The position numbers and the translations under genes are program-made. The notes below the pieces were generated by a model. That model did not search any database. It saw only the letters and a list, made by a program, of their open reading frames with translations, and was not told the DNA's origin. A stretch of 64,000 bases of DNA from JANRLL01 sp033762715 (GTDB taxonomy: Bacteria > Pseudomonadota > Alphaproteobacteria > Rickettsiales > SXRF01), in contig JANRLL010000006.1 of assembly GCA_033762715.1 (NCBI GenBank), positions 1-64,000 on the forward strand, in the 5' to 3' direction. Below are positions 8,301 through 17,108 of the stretch, piece by piece. Each line of letters starts with the position of its first letter. Position 1 is the stretch's first letter.

Positions 8301-9622
8301 GATTTCCCGCGCTTCTCATCAGCTGGATGCTGCTGAGCTTTTCCACCGCCGCCCAAGCGGTGACCATTCAGGAAGTCACCTCGCCTGGCGGTATTAAAGC
8401 CTGGCTGGTGGAAGAACACGCCCTGCCGCTGGTGTCGACTAAAATCCTCTTTAAAGAAGCGGGCTACGCGCACGATCTGCCGGGCAAGGAAGGCCGCGCC
8501 AATATGACCGCGGGCATGCTGACCGAAGGCGCCGGTGAACTCAGCGGCCGCGCGTTCACCGAAGCGCTGGAAGGAAAAGCCATCCGCCTGCAACTAGCCG
8601 CCGATACCGACACGATGCAAATCTCGCTGTCTAGCCTCAGCGAGCATAATGCGCAGGCTTTTTACTATTTAGGCTTGGTGCTCAACCAGCCGCGCTTCGA
8701 CCCCGATGCGATCGAGCGCATGCGCCGGCAAAGCTTAGCGGTGCTGGCACAGCAGGAGCAAAATCCTGGGTACCTGCTGATGCGCCGCTGGCAACAGCTA
8801 GCCTATGGCACCCACCCTTACGCGCGTCCGCAAATAGGCTTTGTCTCCAGCGTAGAAGAGTTGCAAAAAGAGGATTTGCTCACCTACACGAAAGCCTATC
8901 TCACCAAAGAAAATATGATTGTGGCCGTCGTGGGCGACATTACCCCGCAAGCGCTGGGCGCGCTGCTTGATCAACATTTGGGCAATCTACCGGCCAGCTT
9001 TAAACCCGACAGCATCGTGCCTGACATTACCGTCACCCCCAAAACCGAGGTGGAGGAGATCGCCTTTGATATTCCGCAAACCATGATTATGTTTGGCGCC
9101 CAAGCCATCAAGCGCGATGATCCGAGCTATATTACAGCCCATGTGATGAATGAAATTATCGGCGGTAACGGACTGAATTCCCTATTAGGCGATGAGTTGC
9201 GTGAGAAACGCGGTCTTACCTATGGCGCCGGCACAGTCTTGATACCACAGCTGCATAATGGCAGTTGGCGCGGACAATTCTCCACCCGCAGCGAAAAAAC
9301 GCAAGAATCCTTGCAAGTCCTGCGCGATACCTTGGCGCGTTTTGCAGCCGTTGGCCCCACTGACAAAGAACTCACCGATGCTAAGCGTTTCCTAACCGGC
9401 TCGTTTATGCTGCATCTCGATAGCAATAACGACTTGGCCGATTTCTTAGCCAATCTGCAGCTGCACCAACTGCCGCGCGATTATATCGACAAGCGCAACG
9501 CGCTGATTGAAGCGGTGAGCAAAGATGATATAAAAGCCTTAGCCACGCGATTTTTGCAACCTGGCTCACTGCTCATTGCCACCATTGGCAAACGCGCGCC
9601 GCAACCTCCAACCCAGCCCTAG
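8297..9622 (+). CDS. M16 peptidase-like protein lacking the zinc site
   Basis: 441 aa with a signal peptide (about 1-21, AQA). It aligns along its length with M16 proteases, but at the place of HxxEH it reads RANMTAG, so no zinc ligands remain. The second-domain features, including NEIIGGNGLNSLLGDELREKRGLTYG, are well kept, the substrate-guiding half in these enzymes. Start ATGA overlaps the upstream stop, with GGAGG just inside the partner gene, so 1:1 expression and a heterodimer are likely. Comparable active/inactive pairs are known from several bacteria. Confidence 0.9.
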   Translation: MRFPALLISWMLLSFSTAAQAVTIQEVTSPGGIKAWLVEEHALPLVSTKILFKEAGYAHDLPGKEGRANMTAGMLTEGAGELSGRAFTEALEGKAIRLQLAADTDTMQISLSSLSEHNAQAFYYLGLVLNQPRFDPDAIERMRRQSLAVLAQQEQNPGYLLMRRWQQLAYGTHPYARPQIGFVSSVEELQKEDLLTYTKAYLTKENMIVAVVGDITPQALGALLDQHLGNLPASFKPDSIVPDITVTPKTEVEEIAFDIPQTMIMFGAQAIKRDDPSYITAHVMNEIIGGNGLNSLLGDELREKRGLTYGAGTVLIPQLHNGSWRGQFSTRSEKTQESLQVLRDTLARFAAVGPTDKELTDAKRFLTGSFMLHLDSNNDLADFLANLQLHQLPRDYIDKRNALIEAVSKDDIKALATRFLQPGSLLIATIGKRAPQPPTQP

Positions 9623-9625
9623 CCC

Positions 9626-10897
9626 ATGCAGCATACGATCGAATATTGTCTTCGCGAAACCGTGGGTGAGAAAGGGGTAGACCCCAAGGAGCTTGCTGCC
9701 ATCTGCACGCAACTTGATGGGGTGCTTGCCGCCTTGCAGCAGCGAAAAGATCCCATGGCTGGCGCATTGCTCGATGTGCCGTTTCGAAGCGATGATCTGG
9801 CCGAGATTGAAGCCGTCGCCCGCGAGATACAGGCGCGTTTTAAACATGTGGTCATTGTTGGCGCCGGTGGTGCGGTTTTAAGTGGCCATGTGCTCACCCA
9901 ACTCAAACCTCGCCCGTGGCCCGTTGCCATGCATTATCTCGATAATATCGATCCCGATGCGCTTGATGACTGCCTGGCGCAAATTGAGCTTACCAGCTGT
10001 TGTTTTTTGGTCATCAGCAAATCCGGCGGCACGGTGGAAACCTTAAGCCAATTTTATGTGCTGTATGAGCGCATGAAAGCGCAGCTAGGCAAGAAAGCAG
10101 CCGCGCATTTTATCATTATAACCACCACCGGCAGCAGCCCGCTTTATGAAAGCGCCGCCGCACTGGGCATGCGCAGACTGGAATATGACCACCATATTGG
10201 TGGGCGCTTTTCGACCTTGATTAATGTAGGCTTACTGCCAGCGGCCATTTGTGGTTTGAATATTCGCAAATTCCGCGAGGGTGCGCAGCCCATTATTCGC
10301 GCGCTCGATCAAGCCAAGACCGCGCAAAACTGCCCCTCAGCTGTAGGAGCCGCGCTGCAATATGCCTATTTGCAGAAGGGCCGCAATATCAGCGTCATGC
10401 TGCCTTATTCAAGCAGGCTTTCCGGCTTTTCCAGCTGGTACCGCCAAAGCTGGTCGGAAAGCCTGGGCAAAGATGGCAAAAGCTCCACGCCTATTCGCGC
10501 GGTGGGTACCACCGATCAACATAGCCAGCTGCAACTTTATCTCGATGGGCCCAAAGACAAGCTCTTTCATTTGATCACGGTCCAGCGCACCAGCAACGCA
10601 CACCAGATCAATGCGCCCGAGCGCGCCGATCTTGATTACCTCAAAGGCAAAACCCTGACCGATGTGATGGTGGCGGAAGAGAAAGCGACGCTGCAAACCT
10701 TGGTACGCAGTCAATGTCCGGTGCGGATGTTTATTCTGCCATCGCTCGCCGAAGAACATATCGGCGCACTCTTGACCCATATGACGCTGGAAATTATTTT
10801 CATGGCCGCCTTGCTGCAGGTCAATCCTTTTGACCAACCTGCCGTAGAAGAAGGCAAAGTGCTGGCGCGCAACTACCTCCTGCAAGGCACGCTATGA
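9626..10897 (+). CDS. pgi: Glucose-6-phosphate isomerase
   Basis: 423 aa, shorter than the ~550-aa enterobacterial enzyme but within the range of compact PGIs. The sugar-phosphate loop SKSGGTVET, both family signatures (HIGGRFSTLINVG; NPFDQPAVEEGK) and the GTTDQHS segment are present. It interconverts glucose-6-phosphate and fructose-6-phosphate, and may feed nucleotide-sugar synthesis for the WecA/WbpM-type genes downstream. The stop overlaps mutL by 4 nt. Confidence 0.93.
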   Translation: MQHTIEYCLRETVGEKGVDPKELAAICTQLDGVLAALQQRKDPMAGALLDVPFRSDDLAEIEAVAREIQARFKHVVIVGAGGAVLSGHVLTQLKPRPWPVAMHYLDNIDPDALDDCLAQIELTSCCFLVISKSGGTVETLSQFYVLYERMKAQLGKKAAAHFIIITTTGSSPLYESAAALGMRRLEYDHHIGGRFSTLINVGLLPAAICGLNIRKFREGAQPIIRALDQAKTAQNCPSAVGAALQYAYLQKGRNISVMLPYSSRLSGFSSWYRQSWSESLGKDGKSSTPIRAVGTTDQHSQLQLYLDGPKDKLFHLITVQRTSNAHQINAPERADLDYLKGKTLTDVMVAEEKATLQTLVRSQCPVRMFILPSLAEEHIGALLTHMTLEIIFMAALLQVNPFDQPAVEEGKVLARNYLLQGTL

Positions 10898-12711
10898 GCA
10901 TTCGTGTATTGCCGCCCACGCTGATTAACCGCATCGCCGCCGGCGAAGTGGTGGAGCGTCCGGCTTCGGTGATTAAAGAGCTGGTGGAAAACGCCATCGA
11001 TGCCGGCGCGACCCAGATTGATGTGACCATTGAACAGGCTGGCAAAAACCGCATCCTGGTGCAAGATAACGGCAAGGGCATGAGCAAAGACGAGCTGCAA
11101 CTAGCCGTGCAACGCCATGCCACCTCGAAACTGCCGTCGGATGATTTGCTCGATATTCGCTTCCTAGGTTTTCGCGGCGAAGCGTTGCCGTCCATTGGCT
11201 CGATCAGCCGCCTGAGTATTACCAGTAAAGCACGTGGCGCAAATGATGCCTGGGTAATTGCCATTGAAGGCGGCGAGGTCTATGAGCCCAAGCCCGCCAC
11301 CCTGGCGCAGGGTACGCGCATCGAGGTGCGTGACTTATTTTATGCCACACCGGCGCGTCTGAAGTTTTTGAAAAGCGACCGCACCGAAACCGCGCAAGCG
11401 CTCGATGTGGTGCAACGGCTTAGCATGGCCAATCCGCATATTTCCTTTTCCTTCAACAGCGATGGCAAGCAAAGCCTGCGCGTGGATGGCTCGCAAGGCG
11501 AGTTGCTCGATCAGCGCCTGGCACGTCTGCGCGAATTAATCGGCAAGGATTTCGGCGATAACGCCTTGCCGCTCGATCATCGGCGCGAGGCCATCAGCCT
11601 GCGCGGGTTTGCCGGACTGCCCACCTATAATCGCGGCACTTCGGCTGACCAATATTTATTCGTCAATGGCCGTCCGGTGCGCGACCGTCTGTTGCTCGGT
11701 TGCTTAAAAGCCAGCTATCAGGATGTGCTCGCCCATGACCGCCATCCAGTGGTGGCGCTGTTTTTGGAATTGCCGCCCGATGAGGTGGATGTGAACGTGC
11801 ATCCGGCTAAAGCCGAAGTACGTTTTCGCGATGCCAACAGCGTGCGCGGGCTTATCATCGGCAGCATCCGCCATGCACTATCGGAAGCGGGATTTCGTGC
11901 CTCCACCAGCGTAGCAAGCAATGCGCTCGATCAGCTGGCCCATAGCCTCCAGCAGCAACAACCGCCCATGCGTTATGCGCCGGCGAATTATAGCTATAGC
12001 GGCAATGTGGCCTATGCGCCCAACCTGACCGAGACTAGCATGCGCGCTTTTGAGCCGCTGGCTTTCACCCATGAATTTCCGCCCATGGCGCGCCCAACCG
12101 ATATGCCAGCACCCAATGCCGATGACACGCGCTATCCGCTCGGTGCGGCTCGCGGGCAATTGCACCAAACCTACATCATTGCCGAAACCGCTGACGGGTT
12201 GGTGATTGTCGATCAGCATGCCGCGCATGAGCGTTTGACGTTAGAAACAATGAAAACCCATTTGGCCGCCGATGGCATGGCACGGCAAAAACTATTGCTT
12301 CCCGAAGTGGTACAGCTGGCACCGGCCACTTTAGAGGCGTTGCTGGCGCGCAAAGACGAATTGCTTGCCTTTGGTCTGGTGATTGAATCCTTTGGAGCCG
12401 ACGCGCTGGTGGTGCGCGAAACACCGGCTATTTTGGGCGATATGAATGTCACCGCCCTGATCCAGGCGCTGGCCGATGATATTAGCGAATGCGACGAGGC
12501 GCTCAGCCTGCGCGAGCGTATTGAGCACATCACCGCCACGATGGCCTGCCATGGCAGTGTGCGCGCCGGACGATCGCTTACCATCGCCGAAATGAACGCA
12601 CTCTTGCGCCAAATGGAGCAAACCCCGCTAGCCGGTCAATGCAATCATGGACGCCCCACCTATATTGAGCTAAAACGCAAAGATATCGAAAAGCTCTTTG
12701 GGAGACGTTGA
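10894..12711 (+). CDS. mutL: DNA mismatch repair protein MutL
   Basis: 605 aa. The GHKL ATPase domain carries ENAIDAG (32-38), DNGKGM and GFRGEALPSI. The C-terminal domain has the endonuclease motif DQHA-x2-E-x4-E starting at Asp440, plus a CNHGRPT segment matching the second metal-site element. This is the nicking type of MutL found in organisms without MutH. A proline/alanine-rich linker (~340-410) joins the domains. It overlaps pgi by ATGA and the next gene by TGATG. Confidence 0.97.
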   Translation: MSIRVLPPTLINRIAAGEVVERPASVIKELVENAIDAGATQIDVTIEQAGKNRILVQDNGKGMSKDELQLAVQRHATSKLPSDDLLDIRFLGFRGEALPSIGSISRLSITSKARGANDAWVIAIEGGEVYEPKPATLAQGTRIEVRDLFYATPARLKFLKSDRTETAQALDVVQRLSMANPHISFSFNSDGKQSLRVDGSQGELLDQRLARLRELIGKDFGDNALPLDHRREAISLRGFAGLPTYNRGTSADQYLFVNGRPVRDRLLLGCLKASYQDVLAHDRHPVVALFLELPPDEVDVNVHPAKAEVRFRDANSVRGLIIGSIRHALSEAGFRASTSVASNALDQLAHSLQQQQPPMRYAPANYSYSGNVAYAPNLTETSMRAFEPLAFTHEFPPMARPTDMPAPNADDTRYPLGAARGQLHQTYIIAETADGLVIVDQHAAHERLTLETMKTHLAADGMARQKLLLPEVVQLAPATLEALLARKDELLAFGLVIESFGADALVVRETPAILGDMNVTALIQALADDISECDEALSLRERIEHITATMACHGSVRAGRSLTIAEMNALLRQMEQTPLAGQCNHGRPTYIELKRKDIEKLFGRR

Positions 12712-13703
12712 TGCCATTTTATGTGTTGCTAGGATTATCGGCCTTTTTGATTTCGCTGCTCGGCACGCGTCTTTTGATCATCACGCTTAGGCGCAAAAGC
12801 CTGTTGCTGGATATGCCCAAATTGCGCGGCAACCATAAAACCCCGACCCCGCGCGGTGGCGGCATTGCCGTGACCTTTGCCATCATCATCTGCATGTCGA
12901 TTGCCGATATTCATTTCGCCATTATCTTATCGGCCTTGCTGCTGGCTGCGATTTCATTGCTTGATGATTTGATTCAAGTGCCTTCGGGCGTGCGCCTGCT
13001 GGTGCAGATCATGGCGGTTGCCATTGCCTTAATCACCATCGACACGCCGTTGTTCGGCGGGATCTTGCCCATCTGGTTGGAGCGCTGCATCCTGGGGTTG
13101 CTGTGGATCTGGTTTACCAACGCCTTTAATTTCATGGACGGCATTGACGGCATATCAGCGGCCGAGATGATGGCCATTGGCGGCGGAGCTGCCTTGGTGG
13201 TGGTGATGATGGGCGCGTTTCCGTCGTCCTTGTCGCTTTACGGCATTATTATCGCTGCCGCTGGCTGCGGGTTCATCTGGTGGAACTGGCAACCGGCCAA
13301 AATCTTTTTAGGCGATGTGGGCAGCATTCCGATTGGCTTTTTGCTCGGCTATTTATTGTTGCTCACCAGCTTGAATGGCCATATCTACGCGGCGCTGATT
13401 CTACCCGCTTATTATATCGCCGATAGCAGCATCACGTTGTTCCAACGCATCTCACGCGGCGAGCGAATCTGGGTAGCGCATTCCGAGCATTATTACCAAA
13501 AGGCCGTACGCAGCGGTAGAAGCCATGGCGCGGTAGTGCGTTATATCACCTGCCTTAATATCATATTAGTATGCTTAGCGATTTATGCCGAACTCCTGCC
13601 GGAGCTCGCACCCTTTATTCTGTGTGCCGCTTACTTAGCGGTTACGATGCTGCTTAAATTCTTCGCCCATACCAAGCACAACCCTCAACAAGAGCTGTTT
13701 TAG
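12711..13703 (+). CDS. WecA/MraY-family undecaprenyl-phosphate sugar-1-phosphate transferase
   Basis: 330 aa, about ten membrane segments. Family motifs: PTPRGGG near residues 45-51, the DD pair in SLLDDLIQ, NFMDGIDG on a cytosolic loop, and LGDVGS further on, which bind Mg and the nucleotide sugar. Such enzymes start O-antigen or other surface glycans by making undecaprenyl-PP-GlcNAc or a related sugar. The ATG at 12711 overlaps the mutL stop and is preceded by GGGAG; a TTG one codon earlier is less likely. The adjacent WbpM/CapD-like gene suggests a shared surface-polysaccharide pathway, as in wbpL-wbpM. Confidence 0.88.
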   Translation: MPFYVLLGLSAFLISLLGTRLLIITLRRKSLLLDMPKLRGNHKTPTPRGGGIAVTFAIIICMSIADIHFAIILSALLLAAISLLDDLIQVPSGVRLLVQIMAVAIALITIDTPLFGGILPIWLERCILGLLWIWFTNAFNFMDGIDGISAAEMMAIGGGAALVVVMMGAFPSSLSLYGIIIAAAGCGFIWWNWQPAKIFLGDVGSIPIGFLLGYLLLLTSLNGHIYAALILPAYYIADSSITLFQRISRGERIWVAHSEHYYQKAVRSGRSHGAVVRYITCLNIILVCLAIYAELLPELAPFILCAAYLAVTMLLKFFAHTKHNPQQELF

Positions 13704-15580
13704 TGCAACGCTTTCCGTTCAATCGCAACGTCATTGCCGTACTGCATGATGCCTTGATGGCGGCAGCGAGTTTTTACATCGCCGTCTACATACGCTTAGG
13801 CGACGAGCGCATGGATATGGCAACACCGTATTTACTGCCAGGCAGTATCCTGCTTACCCTTATCTCGATCACTATTTTCATCGGCATGCGCCAATATCGT
13901 GGCCTGTGGCGCTATGCCTCTATGCGCGACATGGTGGCCATTTTGAAATCAGTAACGCTTTCCATGCTCGTGTTTGCTATGGCGATGATCCTCTATAACC
14001 GCTTAGAGAATGTGCCGCGCTCAGTGTTTTTCATCAATTGGATGCTGCTGCTGGGCATGCTCGCTGGCCCGCGCTTTATTTACCGCGCGCTGAAAGACCG
14101 CACCTTGCATTGGCGCATGAGCCTGCAAGAAGGCGCTAAAATTCCAGTGGTCCTAGTAGGTGCTACCGATATGGGTGAGCGCTTCATCCGCGATATGGCA
14201 CGCGATCCCGCAGCGCTCTACGAGGTAGTGGGTATTTTGGATGATGACCCCAAGCGCAAAGACCGCACCATTCACCATATCCCAATTTATGGCGCCACTG
14301 ATTTGCTTTCCACCGTCGTGCGCAAATTGGAGCGCAAAGCCCGCAAGCCGCAAAAGATCATCATTGCCGATGAGCAATTTACTGGCGGCTCGCTGCGCCA
14401 TTTACTAAGCCGCAGCGATGAGCTGGGCATTCCTTTGGCGCGCCTGCCCAAAGCCAGCGAAGTTAAAACCGGCATTGAAGAAAAGCCCACCATTCAGCCC
14501 ATCGCGCTGGAGGATTTATTAGGCCGTCCGCAAAACGTGCTCGACCGCGATAGCATGGCCAAGCTGGTCAGCGGCAAGCCCGTGTTAATCACCGGTGCCG
14601 GTGGCACCATCGGCGGCGAGCTTACGCGCCAGATCGCCTCGTATGGCCCTTCCAAATTGATTCTGGTGGAGCTTAGCGAATTCAATCTCTACCAAATTGA
14701 ACTTGAGATCCGCGAAGCCTATCCCGCCTTGTCGCTGACAGCCATTTTGGCCGATGTACGCGATAAGCGTTATGTTGACCATATTTTTGCGCAGCACCGC
14801 CCCAGCCTGGTGTTCCATGCTGCCGCCATCAAGCATGTGCCGCTGTCGGAAGATAATGTCGAAGAGGCTATCGTTACCAACGTGCTGGGCACGCGCCATG
14901 TCGCCGAAGCCGCCATGAGCGCTGGAAGCGAAACCATGGTCATGATTTCAACCGACAAAGCGGTCAATCCCACCAATGTGATGGGCGCTACCAAGCGTCT
15001 GGCCGAAAGCATCTGCCAGGCCTTAGGAGCGGAAAGCCAGACCACCCGTTTTGTCACTGTGCGCTTTGGCAATGTGCTGGGCTCGACCGGCTCGGTGGTA
15101 CCGCTATTTACTAAGCAGTTGGCCAAGGGCGGGCCGCTCACCGTTACCCATCCCGATGTCACCCGCTATTTCATGACCGTGCGCGAAGCCGTTGAGCTGG
15201 TGTTGCAAGCAGCAGCCCTGGGTCAGACCATGCAAAAGCAGGAATATATTTTCGTGCTCGATATGGGCCAGCCCGTGCGTATCCTCGATTTGGCGCTGCA
15301 AATGATCAAGCTCGCCGGACTGCGCCCGCAGGTGGATGTGCAGATTCGCTATACCGGCCTGCGCCCTGGCGAAAAATTATATGAAGAATTGTTTCACTTT
15401 TCCGAAAATGCGGTTAAAACCTCGCACGAAAGCATTTTTCTAGCCTCGCCGCGCAGCACCGATATGGCGTCTCTACGCCGTGAGCTGGATAGATTGTTCG
15501 AGGCGTGCCAAGCGCGAAATAGCGCCAAAGCCCGCCAGTATTTACATGAACTCGTACCGGAATTTACGCGCAATGATTAA
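13703..15580 (+). CDS. WbpM/CapD/FlaA1-type nucleotide-sugar dehydratase
   Basis: 625 aa. Four N-terminal membrane segments, a first Rossmann-like domain (VVLVGATDMGERF, ~150) and the catalytic short-chain dehydrogenase domain with GAGGTIGGEL (~298) and the STDKAVNPTNVMGATKR active-site block. Members dehydrate UDP-GlcNAc to a 4-keto-6-deoxy sugar for O-antigen or capsule. The start is GTG, sharing the last base of the upstream TAG (TAGTG). Length matches full-length membrane-anchored WbpM. Confidence 0.93.
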   Translation: MQRFPFNRNVIAVLHDALMAAASFYIAVYIRLGDERMDMATPYLLPGSILLTLISITIFIGMRQYRGLWRYASMRDMVAILKSVTLSMLVFAMAMILYNRLENVPRSVFFINWMLLLGMLAGPRFIYRALKDRTLHWRMSLQEGAKIPVVLVGATDMGERFIRDMARDPAALYEVVGILDDDPKRKDRTIHHIPIYGATDLLSTVVRKLERKARKPQKIIIADEQFTGGSLRHLLSRSDELGIPLARLPKASEVKTGIEEKPTIQPIALEDLLGRPQNVLDRDSMAKLVSGKPVLITGAGGTIGGELTRQIASYGPSKLILVELSEFNLYQIELEIREAYPALSLTAILADVRDKRYVDHIFAQHRPSLVFHAAAIKHVPLSEDNVEEAIVTNVLGTRHVAEAAMSAGSETMVMISTDKAVNPTNVMGATKRLAESICQALGAESQTTRFVTVRFGNVLGSTGSVVPLFTKQLAKGGPLTVTHPDVTRYFMTVREAVELVLQAAALGQTMQKQEYIFVLDMGQPVRILDLALQMIKLAGLRPQVDVQIRYTGLRPGEKLYEELFHFSENAVKTSHESIFLASPRSTDMASLRRELDRLFEACQARNSAKARQYLHELVPEFTRND

Positions 15581-17108
15581 GCAAGCTCTACTATCGGTAT
15601 CTGATAAAACCGGCCTAATTGAATTGGCGCAGTTTTTGCAACAAGCAGGCGTTAAAATTCTATCAACCGGTGGCACCGCCAAGGCACTGCGCGATGCCGG
15701 CATCAGCGTCACCGATGTCTCCACCCATACCGGCTCGCCGGAGATTATGGACGGGCGCGTCAAAACCTTGCATCCGAAAATTCATGGCGGTATTTTAGCC
15801 GTGCGCGACGAAGCTTCGCATCAGCAGGCGATGAAAGACCATGCCATCACCCCGATTGATCTGGTGGTGATTAATCTCTACCCGTTTGAAGCAACGGTTG
15901 CCAAAGGCGCCAGTCCCGAAGACTGCATTGAGAATATCGATATTGGTGGCCCCAGCATGGTGCGCTCAGCGGCGAAGAACCATGCGTATGTGACGATTGT
16001 CACCGATCCGGCTGACTATGCTAAAGTGATCGAGGAAATGAAGGCGAATAAGAACGCCACCACGTTAGAAACGCGCCGACTGCTCGCTGCCAAAGCCTTT
16101 GCCCGCACCGCTGCCTACGATAGCGCCATCAATAGCTGGCTGTTTGGCCAATTGGGCGAGCCGTTTCCCGCAACCATCACCCTATCGGGTACGCTGAGCC
16201 GCAGCCTGCATTACGGTGAAAACCCGCACCAAAAAGCGGCCTATTATGCCACCTCCAGCACGCCGTCCCTGGCGACTGCCAAGCAGGTGCAAGGCGCCGA
16301 GCTTAGCTATAATAATCTCAATGATGTGAGCGCTGCTTTTGAGCTGGTGCGCGAATTTGATCAGCCAGCCGTGGCCATTATCAAGCACGCCAACCCGTGC
16401 GGCGTAGCGGTAGGCGCTACCATTACCGAGGCCTTCAAAAAGGCACTCGCCTGCGATCCGGTGAGCGCGTATGGCGGCATCATTGCCACCAACCGCCCGC
16501 TCGATAAAAGCTTCTGCGAGGCGCTCGGAAAATTATTCTTAGAGGTGATGATTGCACCCGACGCCAGCGATGAAGCCAAGGCGCAATTAGTTTCGCGCAA
16601 AAAGCTTAAATTATTGCTAAGCGGCGAAGTACCTAAGCCTGCCCCTTCCATGACCATCAAAACCATTTCCGGCGGCTTTTTATACCAGGAAGAAGATAGC
16701 ATCATCACCAAAGATGCGCTCAAGCCCGTTACCAAAACAGCTGCCAGCAGCACGCAGATGGATGATCTGCTTTTTGCCTTCACCATTGCCAAGCATGTGA
16801 AATCCAACACCATCGTGCTCGCGCGCGACGGGGCTACAGTGGGTATTGGCGCTGGCCAGATGAGCCGCATTGATTCCACCCGCATCGCTTGCTGGAAAGC
16901 CAAAGAAGCCGGTCTCGACACTAAAGGCTGCGTACTGGCATCGGATGCGTTCTTCCCCTTCGCCGACAATGTGGAGATGGCAGCCGCCGCTGGCATTAGC
17001 GCCATCATCCAGCCGGGTGGCTCCATCCGCGATGACGAGGTGATTGCCATGGCCGATCAGCATAAGATCGCAATGGTCTTTACCGGCATCCGCCATTTCC
17101 GCCATTAA
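15573..17108 (+). CDS. purH: Bifunctional AICAR formyltransferase / IMP cyclohydrolase PurH
   Basis: 511 aa from the ATG at 15573, where the family's MIKQALLSVSDKTGL begins; an in-frame ATG 31 codons earlier lies deep in the upstream gene and has no homology. The MGS-like cyclohydrolase domain (1-~190) has STGGTAKAL and GRVKTLHPK; the transformylase domain has LHYGENPHQ, IKHANPCG and the closing FTGIRHFRH. It catalyses the last two steps of IMP synthesis. It overlaps the upstream gene by 8 nt and the next by 1 nt. Confidence 0.98.
   Translation: MIKQALLSVSDKTGLIELAQFLQQAGVKILSTGGTAKALRDAGISVTDVSTHTGSPEIMDGRVKTLHPKIHGGILAVRDEASHQQAMKDHAITPIDLVVINLYPFEATVAKGASPEDCIENIDIGGPSMVRSAAKNHAYVTIVTDPADYAKVIEEMKANKNATTLETRRLLAAKAFARTAAYDSAINSWLFGQLGEPFPATITLSGTLSRSLHYGENPHQKAAYYATSSTPSLATAKQVQGAELSYNNLNDVSAAFELVREFDQPAVAIIKHANPCGVAVGATITEAFKKALACDPVSAYGGIIATNRPLDKSFCEALGKLFLEVMIAPDASDEAKAQLVSRKKLKLLLSGEVPKPAPSMTIKTISGGFLYQEEDSIITKDALKPVTKTAASSTQMDDLLFAFTIAKHVKSNTIVLARDGATVGIGAGQMSRIDSTRIACWKAKEAGLDTKGCVLASDAFFPFADNVEMAAAAGISAIIQPGGSIRDDEVIAMADQHKIAMVFTGIRHFRH

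Noticed and set aside
15480..15572. Upstream in-frame start for purH
   Set aside because: Extends 31 codons into the upstream dehydratase with no similarity to PurH; ATG 15573 matches the family N terminus and overlaps the preceding stop.
16361..17050. 229-codon open frame antisense to purH
   Set aside because: Shadow of a well-conserved gene; low-complexity Ser/Ala/Leu composition and no start signal.
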